From assembly GCF_000719555.1 (NCBI RefSeq), contig NZ_JOGX01000082.1:1-25337 (forward strand): 25,337 nucleotides of DNA, written 5' to 3'. How positions within the stretch are numbered: the stretch's first letter is position 1; every line of letters starts with the position of its first letter. The stretch comes from Streptomyces sp. NRRL F-5727. GTDB lineage: Bacteria; Actinomycetota; Actinomycetes; Streptomycetales; Streptomycetaceae. The notes below the pieces were generated by a model. That model was not told the origin of the DNA. It made no database searches and saw only the letters and a list, made by a program, of their open reading frames with translations. Shown here one piece after another: positions 6,704 to 14,685 of this stretch. Both the position numbers and the translations under genes were made by a program.

Positions 6704-7330
6704 TTACTCGTCGTCGCTGGTCAGTCGAACGCGGAAGAGTTCATCGGCTCCGGGCAGCACAGGGTCATCCGGATCGACCTCCCAATCCTCGTCGCCGCAG
6801 GTGAGGCCCAAGATCGGGTCAGCTTCCTCCTCCTCTGGTTCCTCAGGCGGGGTACTGGAGGGATCCGGTTCAATGGGCGGCTCAGTGCTGGAGTCAGGGC
6901 TCGGTTCGGGCGGCGCGAACGAACACAGAGGCTCGACCACCGCAGAGGCAGTTGCCGTGGCACGGCGCTCATCCGTGCCCGGGACGATCGATTCACCGAC
7001 GGTTCCCTCGGTCTGGACCGTCACGCTGAAGCCGAGATCCCGCGGCACGCAGTCCTCGAGATCAAGCTCGGCACCATTGAGAGAGGCGAATGTGATGGCG
7101 TTCTGGCAGGCCCGTTCCGTGTCATAGCCCTCGCCCCGGACAAACTGCCGCCACTGAGCCGGATCGCCAATCTCGGCGAGCCAACGCTCCCGGAGTTGGT
7201 CTCTGGCATCTTGAGCCGCCCCAAGAGCCGCTGCGTCAGCAGCCGTTTGAGCTCCGTTACGCAAGGCTGCGGCCTGCCCGACAGCAAAGTAGACGAAAGC
7301 CAGGAACAACAGTCCACCGACAACCGCCAC
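6704..7330 (-). CDS. tadG: TadG-like minor pilin / pilus assembly protein
   Basis: Coding similarity runs from about 7375 (DRGQAFPAYVAVV, then a hydrophobic segment ending VYFAVGQAAALRNGAQTAADAAALGAA) to the stop at 6704. This N-terminal membrane helix and Ala-rich heptad region are typical of TadE/TadG-type proteins. The rest is extracytoplasmic, with four cysteines and an unusual acidic Pro/Glu tail (PPEEPEEEEADP). The expected start codon, overlapping the stop of the pilin gene, reads GTA in GTAA (7375-7372). The first accepted start is GTG at 7330, inside the membrane segment, giving 208 residues. Relatives as I recall them begin where the GTA lies. The gene may therefore use a rare start, have a sequence error, or be newly impaired. 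The gene order pilin, TadG, lipoprotein, OmpA suggests one transcript. Confidence 0.7.
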   Translation of the reverse strand: MAVVGGLLFLAFVYFAVGQAAALRNGAQTAADAAALGAAQDARDQLRERWLAEIGDPAQWRQFVRGEGYDTERACQNAITFASLNGAELDLEDCVPRDLGFSVTVQTEGTVGESIVPGTDERRATATASAVVEPLCSFAPPEPSPDSSTEPPIEPDPSSTPPEEPEEEEADPILGLTCGDEDWEVDPDDPVLPGADELFRVRLTSDDE

Positions 7331-7371
7331 GTAAGCAGGGAATGCTTGCCCCCTATCCGCCGTGCCTCGCC

Positions 7372-7581
7372 TTACTCGCCACCGCCGCCAGTAAGCTCGG
7401 TGATCTTGTCCGTAATGGCGTTGAGGATCGACGAACCGATGTCGGTCCCGGTGATGGCCACCACGATCGCCACCACCACCACGATGATCCCCAGATACTC
7501 CACCGCCGTCTGCCCCCGGTCGCCCCGGGCGGTCAAGTGCAGCCGCGCCTTCGTCAGAGCCTTCAGCATCGCGTCGTACAT
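7372..7581 (-). CDS. Flp/TadE-type pilin precursor
   Basis: The peptide has 69 residues. After a short basic leader comes DRG-QTAVEYLG: cleavage after Gly23 would leave Glu at +5 and Tyr at +6, the classic Flp prepilin signature. A continuous hydrophobic helix (about 30-47, IIVVVVAIVVAITG) and a short amphipathic C-terminus follow. The size fits the family of small major pilins. GGAGGGG six bases before the ATG at 7581 decides the start over the internal ATG. This is the likely pilus subunit for the Tad machinery encoded to the right. Its stop codon overlaps the expected start of the TadG-like gene. Confidence 0.85.
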   Translation of the reverse strand: MYDAMLKALTKARLHLTARGDRGQTAVEYLGIIVVVVAIVVAITGTDIGSSILNAITDKITELTGGGGE

Positions 7582-7677
7582 CGTGGTCCCCTCCGCGTTC
7601 AGACGCCTGCGCTTGGGCGCGGTCCGCCGGCCAGCGGGACGGCGTGCCGTACCCGTAGGCCCTCGTACGGGCCCGGG

Positions 7678-7842
7678 TCATCGGGTGGGCCTGGTGCCCA
7701 GCCAGGAGGCTATGGCCTCGGCGGTTGTGCGGGTGCGGAGTTGGACGAAGACGCGGCCTTCGTGACCCTCGGACGCGACCTCGGTGATGCGGCGCGTCGC
7801 GTCGGCACGCAGGCTGTTCAGGCTTTCGGCGATCGCATCCAT
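7678..7842 (-). CDS. small protein of unknown function, first gene of the pilin block
   Basis: The peptide has 54 residues and no family I know. The ATG at 7842 was preferred over an upstream GTG at 7860 because GGAGGGG lies 8 bases before it. The sequence is soluble and amphipathic: helix MDAIAESLNSLRADATRRI, a short strand GRVFVQL, then a helix and basic tail. It stands 96 bases ahead of the pilin gene on the same strand. It may be a pilus-associated regulator or simply a small hypothetical protein. Confidence 0.6.
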   Translation of the reverse strand: MDAIAESLNSLRADATRRITEVASEGHEGRVFVQLRTRTTAEAIASWLGTRPTR

Positions 7843-7948
7843 CACGCACACCCCTCCCACACTCGGTCAGCACTCTGTCACATGCGGTTGCCCGAGCGAA
7901 GGGGGATCGTCAACCTGAGGTGAGATCGAGACAGTTGCGCACCCGTGG

Positions 7949-8182
7949 TCAGCCGCGGGTCCGGTCCGTCTCGGGCGCGTCGGCCGGCGGCTCCCCCGCG
8001 ACGAAGCCGCCCCGCTGCGGGAGCGTGATCACCCGGCCCTCCGCACGGAGGAGGGCGACGGCCTGGCGGTCCGTGTCCCTGGCGATGCCGGACGGGATCA
8101 GGTCCCTCGGCCGGAGTTCATCGGACTCGATCCGCTCGCGCATGGCGCGGGCGTCGGATCGGAGCGGTCCATATCCATGCAC
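7949..8182 (-). CDS. degenerate GntR-type winged-helix fragment
   Basis: The ORF codes 77 residues. It follows the GntR winged-helix pattern: RERIESDELRPRDLIPS, then DRQAVALLRAEGRVITLPQRGGFVA, matching helix 1, the recognition helix end and the wing. About eight residues of the region that normally carries the turn and the start of the recognition helix (LARxLGVSRxTVR) are missing, and no effector domain follows. No clear ribosome site precedes either ATG (8182 or 8143). It is either a shortened regulator of the kind found singly in Streptomyces, or a decaying gene. Its location between the two pilus blocks suggests an insertion or rearrangement remnant. Confidence 0.5.
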   Translation of the reverse strand: MHGYGPLRSDARAMRERIESDELRPRDLIPSGIARDTDRQAVALLRAEGRVITLPQRGGFVAGEPPADAPETDRTRG

Positions 8183-8593
8183 CGGACGTCAGCCTCGTGC
8201 CCCGGGGCCCGCGGCTTGTCCGCGTCCTCGTCCTCGTCCTCGCCCTCGTCCCTCCGGGTGAGGCTCGGACTCCGTCCGTCCTCCCGCACCGCGACACCAG
8301 CCCCGTCGCCGTACGGCCACCGCATCCCATCACCAGCCCCCTTCCCCACGGCCTCGGCCTCCCCCTCGACGGCGCCGCCTCCGTCCTCGTCCGGCCCTAC
8401 CTGCTCGCCGACGAGCGGCGGCGCGAACAGGCTCGGCAGCGGTACCGGCGCCTCGCGCTCGTCCTCGCCGCCGGGCCCGTCCTCGTCGCCGAGGTGTACC
8501 AGAGCTCCGGGCCAATAGGGCTCGACGTGTACGCCTGCCCGGAGTGCGCGCCGTACTACCCGCCGCTCCCGAACGTGCCGGACCGGCCGCCGG
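8183..8593. other. low-complexity stretch with a doubtful + strand ORF
   Basis: A + strand frame opens with GTG at 8197 and runs to 8688, overlapping the 3' end of tadC. Its middle (SVLVRPYLLADERRREQARQ) is like the start of many small Streptomyces hypothetical proteins, and VYACPECAPYY resembles a metal-binding pair, but there is no ribosome site and the ends are proline-rich. CGTCCT-type hexamer repeats fill about 8219-8255. I regard the stretch as a gene remnant or non-coding, and give no function. Confidence 0.35.
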
Positions 8594-9508
8594 TCACTCG
8601 CCCGCGATCGAGCCCAGGTCCGTGCCCGTGCCCAGGAACAGGCCCGCGCCGAGGAGGATCATCGTCGCCGGGACCATCAGCGTCGTGATGACCATCGTCG
8701 CCTTGGGCACGGCCTTCGCCGCTTTGCGGCGGGCGTTCTGGGCGTCCGTGCGGCGCATGTCCTCCGCGATCTGGATCAGCGTGTCGACGATGGGCGCGCC
8801 CAGTTCCTCGCCCTGCTGGAGCGCGGTGACGAACTGGGCGACCTGCTCGGAGTCGTTGCGGCGGCGGAGTTCGTCGAACGCCTGGCGGCGGGTGACGCCC
8901 ATGTCCATCTGGCGGAGGGTGATGCGGAGTTCGTCGGACCAGGGGCCCGCGTACTTGTCCGCCACCCGCTCCAGCGCCTGGCGGAAGCCGAGGCCCGCCG
9001 AGACGACGACGGCGAGGACGTCGAGGAAGTCCGGGAGGGTGCGTTCGATCTGGTCCTTGCGGATGCGGACCGCCGACCAGATGCCGACCTCCGTCCAGAA
9101 GGCGCCGAACGCGAAGAGGAGGGCCGCCGTGACGTACGACCCCTTCGTGAGCATCAGCAGGCCGCCGAGGGCCCCGAGGAAGCCGTAGACGGCGCGCCGG
9201 GCGCCGTAACGGTCGATGGTCAGGCCCCCGGGGTTGCCCGCCAGGTCGATGCGGCGGCGGACCGCGTCGACCCGCTTGGGGCCCATCCAGCGGAGGACCG
9301 CCGGGGACCAGCGCATGCCGAGGCGGTCGACGGCGGAGTCGACCGCGCCGGTGCGGGTGGCGCCGACCTCCAGGGCGAGCCGGAGGTCGTCGGGGAGGCG
9401 GGCGTCGGCGCGGTACAGGCGGAGCCCGTACGCGACGCCGGCGACGGAGAGGCCCGCGAGGAGGGCGAGGGCGAGTTCCAGCACCTGCGTCTGGGTGTGC
9501 GTCTGCAT
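8594..9508 (-). CDS. tadC: TadC-like inner-membrane platform protein (GspF family)
   Basis: The protein has 304 residues with an N-terminal membrane helix (about 8-30), a central pair of hydrophobic segments (about 105-145), the type II secretion F domain (about 158-275, LPDFLDVLAVVVSAGLGFRQALERV to QQGEELGAPIVDTL), and a C-terminal membrane helix (MVITTLMVPATMILLGAGLFLG). TadC pairs with TadB to form the membrane platform driven by the CpaF ATPase for pilus assembly. It is the last gene of the main Tad block, 15 bases after tadB. The ATG at 9508 has only a weak ribosome site; the nearby MQTHTQTQ repeat reflects a short CAGACG DNA repeat. Confidence 0.93.
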   Translation of the reverse strand: MQTHTQTQVLELALALLAGLSVAGVAYGLRLYRADARLPDDLRLALEVGATRTGAVDSAVDRLGMRWSPAVLRWMGPKRVDAVRRRIDLAGNPGGLTIDRYGARRAVYGFLGALGGLLMLTKGSYVTAALLFAFGAFWTEVGIWSAVRIRKDQIERTLPDFLDVLAVVVSAGLGFRQALERVADKYAGPWSDELRITLRQMDMGVTRRQAFDELRRRNDSEQVAQFVTALQQGEELGAPIVDTLIQIAEDMRRTDAQNARRKAAKAVPKATMVITTLMVPATMILLGAGLFLGTGTDLGSIAGE

Positions 9509-9523
9509 CTGCGTCTGCGGCCC

Positions 9524-10465
9524 TTACACGTCGATCTTCGAGAAGCGGCGGATGACGGCGAAGCCGAGGACGTACAGCGCGCAGGCGACGACCACCGCGC
9601 CCTGGCCCAGCGGCGAGCCGGTCATCCGGTCCAGGGCGCCCGGCTGCATGTTGTCGATGAGGAGGAGCGAGCCGAAGCCGATCACGGGGACCGCGTACGC
9701 CGTCATGCTCACCTGGGAGAGCTGGGTGCGGACCTCGCGCCGGGTCTCCTTGCGCTGCTCCAGCGTCTCGGTGAGGTTGCGGAGCGAGGAGACGACCGTG
9801 CCGCCCGCCCGGTTCGCCAGGACCAGGGTGGTGACGAGGACGACGAGTTCGCGGGAGGGGAGGCGTGCCGCCAGTTCCTCCAGGGCGTCGTCCAGCGAGG
9901 TGCCGACCGCCAACTGCTGGGCCACCTTCTCCAGTTCGTCGCCCGCCGGGGCCTCCATCTCGTCCGCCGCCAGGCTGATCGCCATGCGGAGGGCGAGGCC
10001 GGCCTGGGTGGCGTTGGCCAGGATGCGGGAGAGTTCCGGGAGCTGGTTGATGAAGCGCTCGATGCGCTTCTGCCGCTGCCAGTTGAGGTAGCCGACGGCC
10101 ACCCATATGCCCAGCAGTCCGCAGATCGGGCCGAAGAACGGGGAGAGGGCGGCCTGGCCGACGATCCAGAGGACGGTGACCGACGCCGTCAGGGCGACCG
10201 TGAACTCGCCCGGTGTCACGTCGAGTCCGGTCGCGGCGATGCGGCGCTCCAGGTGGCGGCCGAGGGCCGTGGCGCGGACCCGCCGGTCCAGGCCCGCGAA
10301 ACGGCGCCGGCGGCGGCCGGTCGCCTCGGGCGCGGCGGTGTCGTCGAGGCGGGCGACGAGCGCCGCGTGGCGCCGGGCGCCGTTCGCGTACACCTGCACG
10401 CCGACGACGCCGAGGACGGCGGCGAGCAGCGCCGCTCCGGCCGTCAGCCAGAAGGGGTCGGTCAT
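9524..10465 (-). CDS. tadB: TadB-like inner-membrane platform protein (GspF family)
   Basis: The protein has 313 residues. One membrane helix lies at the N-terminus, two more around 85-130, the F domain at about 140-265 (INQLPELSRILANATQAGLALRMAI, LANRAGGTVVSSLRNLTETLEQRKETRREV), and one or two helices close the protein. The F domain has the usual paired four-helix layout with the conserved G at AGLALR. It would form the assembly platform with TadC and contact CpaF. Gaps are 18 bases from cpaF and 15 to tadC, so it is in the operon. The final part SKIDV is typical of actinobacterial TadB. Confidence 0.93.
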   Translation of the reverse strand: MTDPFWLTAGAALLAAVLGVVGVQVYANGARRHAALVARLDDTAAPEATGRRRRRFAGLDRRVRATALGRHLERRIAATGLDVTPGEFTVALTASVTVLWIVGQAALSPFFGPICGLLGIWVAVGYLNWQRQKRIERFINQLPELSRILANATQAGLALRMAISLAADEMEAPAGDELEKVAQQLAVGTSLDDALEELAARLPSRELVVLVTTLVLANRAGGTVVSSLRNLTETLEQRKETRREVRTQLSQVSMTAYAVPVIGFGSLLLIDNMQPGALDRMTGSPLGQGAVVVACALYVLGFAVIRRFSKIDV

Positions 10466-10483
10466 CGGGTCTCCTGTCTGGCC

Positions 10484-11836
10484 TCAGCCGGCGTCCCGGA
10501 CGGCGAGCTGGGTGTCGTCGGCGGCGACGCCGAAGGCGGGCGGTATCGGCTGCCCCGCCATGTAGAGGCGCTCGGCGACGCGGCGCGGCAGCGGGTGGTG
10601 GACGTAACGGCCGTGCACGCGCCCGTCGGCGGCGAGCGGTTCGGCCTGGAAGCGGCAGACGGTGGCGAGGAGGAAACGCTCGCGGCCGTGCGAGGCGAGG
10701 ATCGCGATCTCGGTGACCCGGCGGGTGCCGTCGGGGTGCCGGGTGAGCTGCACGAGGACGTCGACGGCGCTGTTGATCTGGTCGCGCAGCGCCTCGAAGG
10801 GGACCTTGACCTCGGACATCGAGGCGAGGGTCTGGAGCCGCATCAGGGCGTCCTCGGCCGAGTTGGCGTGGACGGTGGCGAGGGAGCCGTCGTGGCCGGT
10901 GGACATGGCCTGGAGCATGTCGAGGGTCTCGCCGCCGCGGACCTCGCCGACGATGATCCGGTCGGGGCGCATGCGGAGCGAGTTGCGGACGAGGTCGCGG
11001 ATGGTGACCTGGCCGCGGCCCTCGATGTTCGGCGGGCGGGCTTCGAGGCGGATGACGTGGGACTGCTGGAGCTGGAGCTCGGCGGAGTCCTCGATGGTGA
11101 TGATCCGCTCGCCGTCCGGGACGAGCCCGGAGAGGGCGTTGAGGAGGGTCGTCTTGCCGGTGCCGGTGGCGCCGGACACGATGATGTTGAACTTCGCCTG
11201 GACCAGGCCGGCGAGGAGCAGCAGCATCTGCTCGTCGAGCGAGCCGAGGCCGATCATCTCGTGGAGCGTGTAGGCGCGGGGGAAGCGGCGGATGGTGAGG
11301 GTGGCGCCGGTGAGGGACAGCGGCGGGATGATCACGTTGACGCGCTCGCCGGACGGGAGGCGGGCGTCGACCATCGGATTCGACTCGTCCACACGGCGGT
11401 TGACGGTGGAGACGATCCGCTCGATCGTCTGCATCAGCTGGTCGTGGGAGGCGAAGCGGAGCGGCAGCAGTTCGACCCGGCCGCCGCGCTCGATGTAGAT
11501 CTGGTCGGGGCCGTTGACCATGATCTCGGTGATCGAGGCGTCTTCGAGGAGCGGTTCGAGGACGCCGAGGCCGAGCGCCTCGTCGACGACCCGGCGGATC
11601 AGCCGGCCGCGTTCGGCGGTGGAGAGCACCGGGCCCTCGCGGCTGATGATGTGGCCGAGGACGCGTTCGAGGCGGGCCCGACGCTCGGCCGCCGCGAGCG
11701 CGGACATCTCGGTGAGGTCGATCTCCTCCAGGAGTTTGGCCCGGAAGGAGGCGACGAGGTGGCCGTCCTCCCGGCCGCCGGGGCCGAGGGCGCGCGGGTC
11801 GTCGCCGGAGTGGTGGATGCGGGCGCGCAGGCTCAT
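10484..11836 (-). CDS. cpaF: CpaF/TadA pilus assembly ATPase
   Basis: The protein has 450 residues, the usual length. An N-terminal helical domain (about 25-185, SITEIMVNGPDQIYIERGGR) is followed by the type II/IV secretion ATPase core. Walker A is GATGTGKTT (222-230), the Asp box ITIEDSAEL (246-254), Walker B RPDRIIVGEVRGGE (290-303) and the His box GHDGSLATVHANS (314-326). All catalytic residues are present. It powers pilus subunit extraction through TadB/TadC at the cytoplasmic face. The ATG at 11836 overlaps the stop of the upstream TadE-like gene as ATGA, so translation is coupled. Homologues lacking a Tad context act in type IV secretion, but the neighbours here decide for Tad. Confidence 0.96.
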   Translation of the reverse strand: MSLRARIHHSGDDPRALGPGGREDGHLVASFRAKLLEEIDLTEMSALAAAERRARLERVLGHIISREGPVLSTAERGRLIRRVVDEALGLGVLEPLLEDASITEIMVNGPDQIYIERGGRVELLPLRFASHDQLMQTIERIVSTVNRRVDESNPMVDARLPSGERVNVIIPPLSLTGATLTIRRFPRAYTLHEMIGLGSLDEQMLLLLAGLVQAKFNIIVSGATGTGKTTLLNALSGLVPDGERIITIEDSAELQLQQSHVIRLEARPPNIEGRGQVTIRDLVRNSLRMRPDRIIVGEVRGGETLDMLQAMSTGHDGSLATVHANSAEDALMRLQTLASMSEVKVPFEALRDQINSAVDVLVQLTRHPDGTRRVTEIAILASHGRERFLLATVCRFQAEPLAADGRVHGRYVHHPLPRRVAERLYMAGQPIPPAFGVAADDTQLAVRDAG

Positions 11837-12306
11837 GGCCCCTCCTCGGGCGGTGCGGGCAGGGGCATGGTGGCGGTCTTCTCGACCTGGCCGAGGTCCC
11901 AGAAGGGGACGACCTGCGGGATCTGGACGGTGACGATGGCGGTGTACTCGCCGCCCCCGCCCCCGCCACCGGCCGCGACGCCGATGTCGAGCCAGCCGGA
12001 CACGGCCGCCTCCGCCGCCGCCCGCGGATCGAGCGGATCCTCCCCCGGAGCCACGTCCCTGGTGGCCGCCCGCGCGGCCGCCCGCGCCGCCGTCCCCGCC
12101 TGCTGCGCCGCGTACGCGGCCAGTCCGAGCTGGAGTCCGGCGAGGCCGACGATCAGCAGGAGGGGCAGGAAGCCGAGGTACTCGATGGCCGCCTGGCCCC
12201 GGTCCCGCCGGCCGGGACGAGATGCGGTACGGCTCCGAGGGGCGTCGCCCCGCAGGCCCGTGCCGCCCGGCCGGGCACCGGCCCGCCCCACCCTCTTCCG
12301 GCTCAC
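11833..12306 (-). CDS. tadE: TadE-like pseudopilin
   Basis: The protein has 157 residues. A long basic leader (1-36) ends in RDRG-QAAIEYLG, giving prepilin cleavage after Gly37 with Glu at +5. A membrane helix (about 43-65) and an Ala-rich heptad region (AAYAAQQAGTAARAAARAATR) follow. A short extracytoplasmic domain with a Gly run (GVAAGGGGGGGEYTAIVTVQIP) completes it. TadE-family pseudopilins are processed by the prepilin peptidase and help assemble or stabilise the pilus. The GTG at 12306 overlaps the previous stop as GTGA and the end overlaps the cpaF start as ATGA. The frame is open far upstream, but that region is the other genes' shadow. Confidence 0.88.
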   Translation of the reverse strand: MSRKRVGRAGARPGGTGLRGDAPRSRTASRPGRRDRGQAAIEYLGFLPLLLIVGLAGLQLGLAAYAAQQAGTAARAAARAATRDVAPGEDPLDPRAAAEAAVSGWLDIGVAAGGGGGGGEYTAIVTVQIPQVVPFWDLGQVEKTATMPLPAPPEEGP

Positions 12307-12680
12307 GGCGTCTCCCCCGACCCCTCGTGGACCGCGCCCGCCGTCGCCGTCACGCCGTCGAAGCTGCCCAGGCCGGGGAAGAGGATCGGGACGGGGACCT
12401 TCACCGTCACGGTGACCAGGCCGTCGGACGAAGCCCCGCAGCCGCTCACCCGGGCCCCCGCCCACGCACCGTCGAGGTGCCGGCTCGCCGCTCCCTGGCA
12501 GTCGCCGTCCACGGCGGCGGCCCGGGCGGCCTCGTCCGCCGCGTTCCCCGCGAGGACGAAGGTGTAGCCGACCAGGACGACCTGCCACAGCAGGGCCATG
12601 GTCAGCAGGATGACCGGGACCATGCCGGTGAACTCCACCGCCACCTGGCCCCGGTCGCCCCTCGTCCTCCCCCGCCGCAC
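12303..12680 (-). CDS. second TadE-like pseudopilin
   Basis: The protein has 125 residues. After a short basic leader, GDRG-QVAVEFTG marks prepilin cleavage after Gly11 with Glu at +5 and Phe at +6. A membrane helix (about 17-40) and the Ala/Asp-rich AGNAADEAARAAAVDGD segment are typical of TadE proteins. Three cysteines lie in the exported part. Its GTG at 12680 stands 3 bases after the cpaE stop, and its own stop overlaps the next TadE-like start. Two pseudopilins with different tails probably form a minor tip or base complex. Confidence 0.88.
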   Translation of the reverse strand: MRRGRTRGDRGQVAVEFTGMVPVILLTMALLWQVVLVGYTFVLAGNAADEAARAAAVDGDCQGAASRHLDGAWAGARVSGCGASSDGLVTVTVKVPVPILFPGLGSFDGVTATAGAVHEGSGETP

Positions 12681-12683
12681 GGC

Positions 12684-13943
12684 TCAGCGCCCCGCCCCGC
12701 GCCGCCGCAGCCCCAGCGAGCCGCGGTCGCCGGCGCGGGCGAGCTGCTTGCCGGGGGCGGGGGCGGTCGGGGGGCCGGTGAGGCCGAGTTCGGCGGCGAG
12801 GGTCCAGAGGGCCTGCTTGACGGTGGAGCGGGCGTCGAGTTCGTGGAGGCGGCCGGCGTCGACGACGGCCTGGAGTTCCTTGTAGGCGGCGGGGACGGTG
12901 ACGCCGGCGATGCGGGTGCCGGTGATCTTCTGGACCAGCGGCGGCTGGATCTCGGTGGCGCGGGAGTGGCGGTTCACCAGTGCGGTGCTCGCCTCTGCCC
13001 TGCGGACCTGGAGCCGTTCCCACATGCGGACCGTCCGCTTGGCGGCGCGGACGGCGATGACGTCGGGGGTGGTGACGAGGAGGGCGGTGTCGGCCATCTC
13101 GACGGCGGCGGCGTTGGCGCTGTCGAGGCGGGAGCCGCAGTCGACGACGACGACCTCGTGGCGGGCGCGCAGGGCGCTGACGATCTGGCGGGCGGCGCGG
13201 TCGGTGACCTCCTCGCCGCGTTCGCCCTCGGCGGGGGCGAGGAGGAGGGAGAGGCCGGTCTCGTGGACGAAGACGGCGTCCTGGAGGACGCGGGGCGAGA
13301 GGTCGGCGATGGCGGCGAGGTCGGCGGCGGAGCGGCGGAACTGGACGTCGAGGTAGGAGGCGATGTCGCCGCTCTGGAGGTCGAGGTCGACGAGGGCGAC
13401 GGTGCGGCCGGCGGCGCGGGCGGCGAGGGCGAGGTGGACGGCGGTGACGGTGGTGCCGACGCCGCCCTTGGCGCCGCTGACGGTGACGACGGTGCCGCCG
13501 GGCCCGGCGGCGAGTTCGGCGGCGCCGCCGCCGAGGTGGCGGCGGAAGCCGGCGGACCACTGGGCGGCGGCCTGGACGCGGCCGGCCAGCTCCTCGTAGC
13601 CGAGGGGGAGGGCGACGAGGCCGCGGGCGCCGGCGTCCATGGCGGCGGAGAGCAGGCCGGGGCCGGTGTCGGCGGTGATGAGGACGACGCCGACGGCGGG
13701 GAAGCGGAGGGCGACCTCGCGGACGAGGTCGAGGGCGGGGACGGGGCCGATCCGCTCGTGGACGAGGACGACCTCGGGGAGCGCGTCGAGGGATTCGGCG
13801 GCGAGCCGGGCGAGGGTGTCGACGAGCTGGGTGGAGTCGGGGACGGGCGGGGCGGGTTCGGCGTCCGGGAGCTGGCCGAGGAGGGTGGCGACGGCCCGGG
13901 CGGCGTCGGGGTCGCCGACGGCCGGCAGGATCCTGGTGGGCAT
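12684..13943 (-). CDS. cpaE: CpaE-like pilus localisation ATPase (MinD/ParA superfamily)
   Basis: The protein has 419 residues. Residues 1-125 form a receiver-like domain (VVLVHERIG, VGVVLITADTGPGLLSAAMDAGARGLVALP). The ATPase domain starts at about 150 with TVVTVSGAKGGVGTT; the loop is of the deviant KGGVGTT kind (159-165) with Thr where canonical ParA/MinD have the second Lys, which is usual for CpaE. VDLDLQSGD (185-193) is the A' segment and VVVDCGSRLD the Walker B strand. CpaE directs the pilus machine to its site. The C-terminal 40 residues are basic and possibly disordered. Spacing is 9 bases from cpaB and 3 to the next gene. Confidence 0.92.
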   Translation of the reverse strand: MPTRILPAVGDPDAARAVATLLGQLPDAEPAPPVPDSTQLVDTLARLAAESLDALPEVVLVHERIGPVPALDLVREVALRFPAVGVVLITADTGPGLLSAAMDAGARGLVALPLGYEELAGRVQAAAQWSAGFRRHLGGGAAELAAGPGGTVVTVSGAKGGVGTTVTAVHLALAARAAGRTVALVDLDLQSGDIASYLDVQFRRSAADLAAIADLSPRVLQDAVFVHETGLSLLLAPAEGERGEEVTDRAARQIVSALRARHEVVVVDCGSRLDSANAAAVEMADTALLVTTPDVIAVRAAKRTVRMWERLQVRRAEASTALVNRHSRATEIQPPLVQKITGTRIAGVTVPAAYKELQAVVDAGRLHELDARSTVKQALWTLAAELGLTGPPTAPAPGKQLARAGDRGSLGLRRRGAGR

Positions 13944-13952
13944 GGCCGGGCC

Positions 13953-14663
13953 TCACTTGTCCTTGTCGAGCGTGTAGGTGCGGTCGCCGGGGGCCGGCTG
14001 GGCGGGGGACCCGTCGGCGGGGGCGACGAGGGCGAGGCGTACGCGCTCGGCGAAGGTGTCGGCGTACGCGACGCGCTGGGTGTCGAGGGGCGAGAGGGCG
14101 AAGGTGATCGGGACGGCCTCGACGGTGGCGCGGGAGCCCGGCTTGCGCTGGTCGATCGGGGTGAGTTCGCCGACGTCGATGACGCGGGCGTCGGTGACGA
14201 GCAGCCGGGACTGGCTGGGCTCGCCCTTCTTCTCGCCCTCGAAGGTGGCGTAGATGTTGACGGTGGCGCCCGGGGTGATCTTTCCGGCGACGCCGGTGGC
14301 GGCGTCGATCATGATGGCGATCTCCTGCTCGCCGGGGCGGAGGGCCGGGCGGGCGACGATCATGTCGCTCTGGAGGAGGGAGCCCTTCTTGAGCGGGGTG
14401 ACGGCGATCCGGCCGTTGATCTGGGCGAGGTCGGTGACGGCGGTGTCGGGCAGCCAGCGCTTCGGCATCGAGATCTTCTCGAAGTCGGCGGCCTTCAGCC
14501 GCTCGTAGGGCTCGACGCCCTTCTTGACCCGGTACGCGGTGGTCTCCGGCCCGACCTTGGAGTTCACGTCGCTGATGACCGCGAGGACGCCGGCGAAGGC
14601 GCCGAGGGCGCAGAGGACGGAGAGCAGCAGCAGGATGACGCCGCGGCGCTGGCGGGAGTTCAT
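13953..14663 (-). CDS. cpaB: CpaB/RcpC-like pilus assembly protein with SAF domain
   Basis: The protein has 236 residues. An N-terminal membrane anchor (about 8-30) is followed by a SAF domain (about 40-110, YRVKKGVEPYERLKAADFEKISMP, then NGRIAVTPLKKGSLLQSDMI) and a CpaB-type domain (about 111-225, EIAIMIDAATGVAGKITPGATVNIYATF). In the family this protein sits outside the membrane and, in Gram-negatives, associates with the secretin. No secretin exists in this window or is expected in this organism, so its role is probably binding wall polymer around the pilus. It stands 22 bases after the zinc-ribbon gene and 9 before cpaE. Confidence 0.9.
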   Translation of the reverse strand: MNSRQRRGVILLLLSVLCALGAFAGVLAVISDVNSKVGPETTAYRVKKGVEPYERLKAADFEKISMPKRWLPDTAVTDLAQINGRIAVTPLKKGSLLQSDMIVARPALRPGEQEIAIMIDAATGVAGKITPGATVNIYATFEGEKKGEPSQSRLLVTDARVIDVGELTPIDQRKPGSRATVEAVPITFALSPLDTQRVAYADTFAERVRLALVAPADGSPAQPAPGDRTYTLDKDK

Positions 14664-14685
14664 GGCTGTTCTTCCTGGGTCGGGG

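Noticed and set aside
8098..8349. - strand frame with Asp/Glu repeats
   Set aside because: Low complexity from hexamer DNA repeats, no ribosome site, overlaps the better GntR-like frame.
8556..11969. Open frame of 1137 codons on the - strand through tadC, tadB and cpaF
   Set aside because: It is an off-frame shadow caused by high GC: Pro/Arg-rich without domains, while the other frame holds clear Tad proteins.
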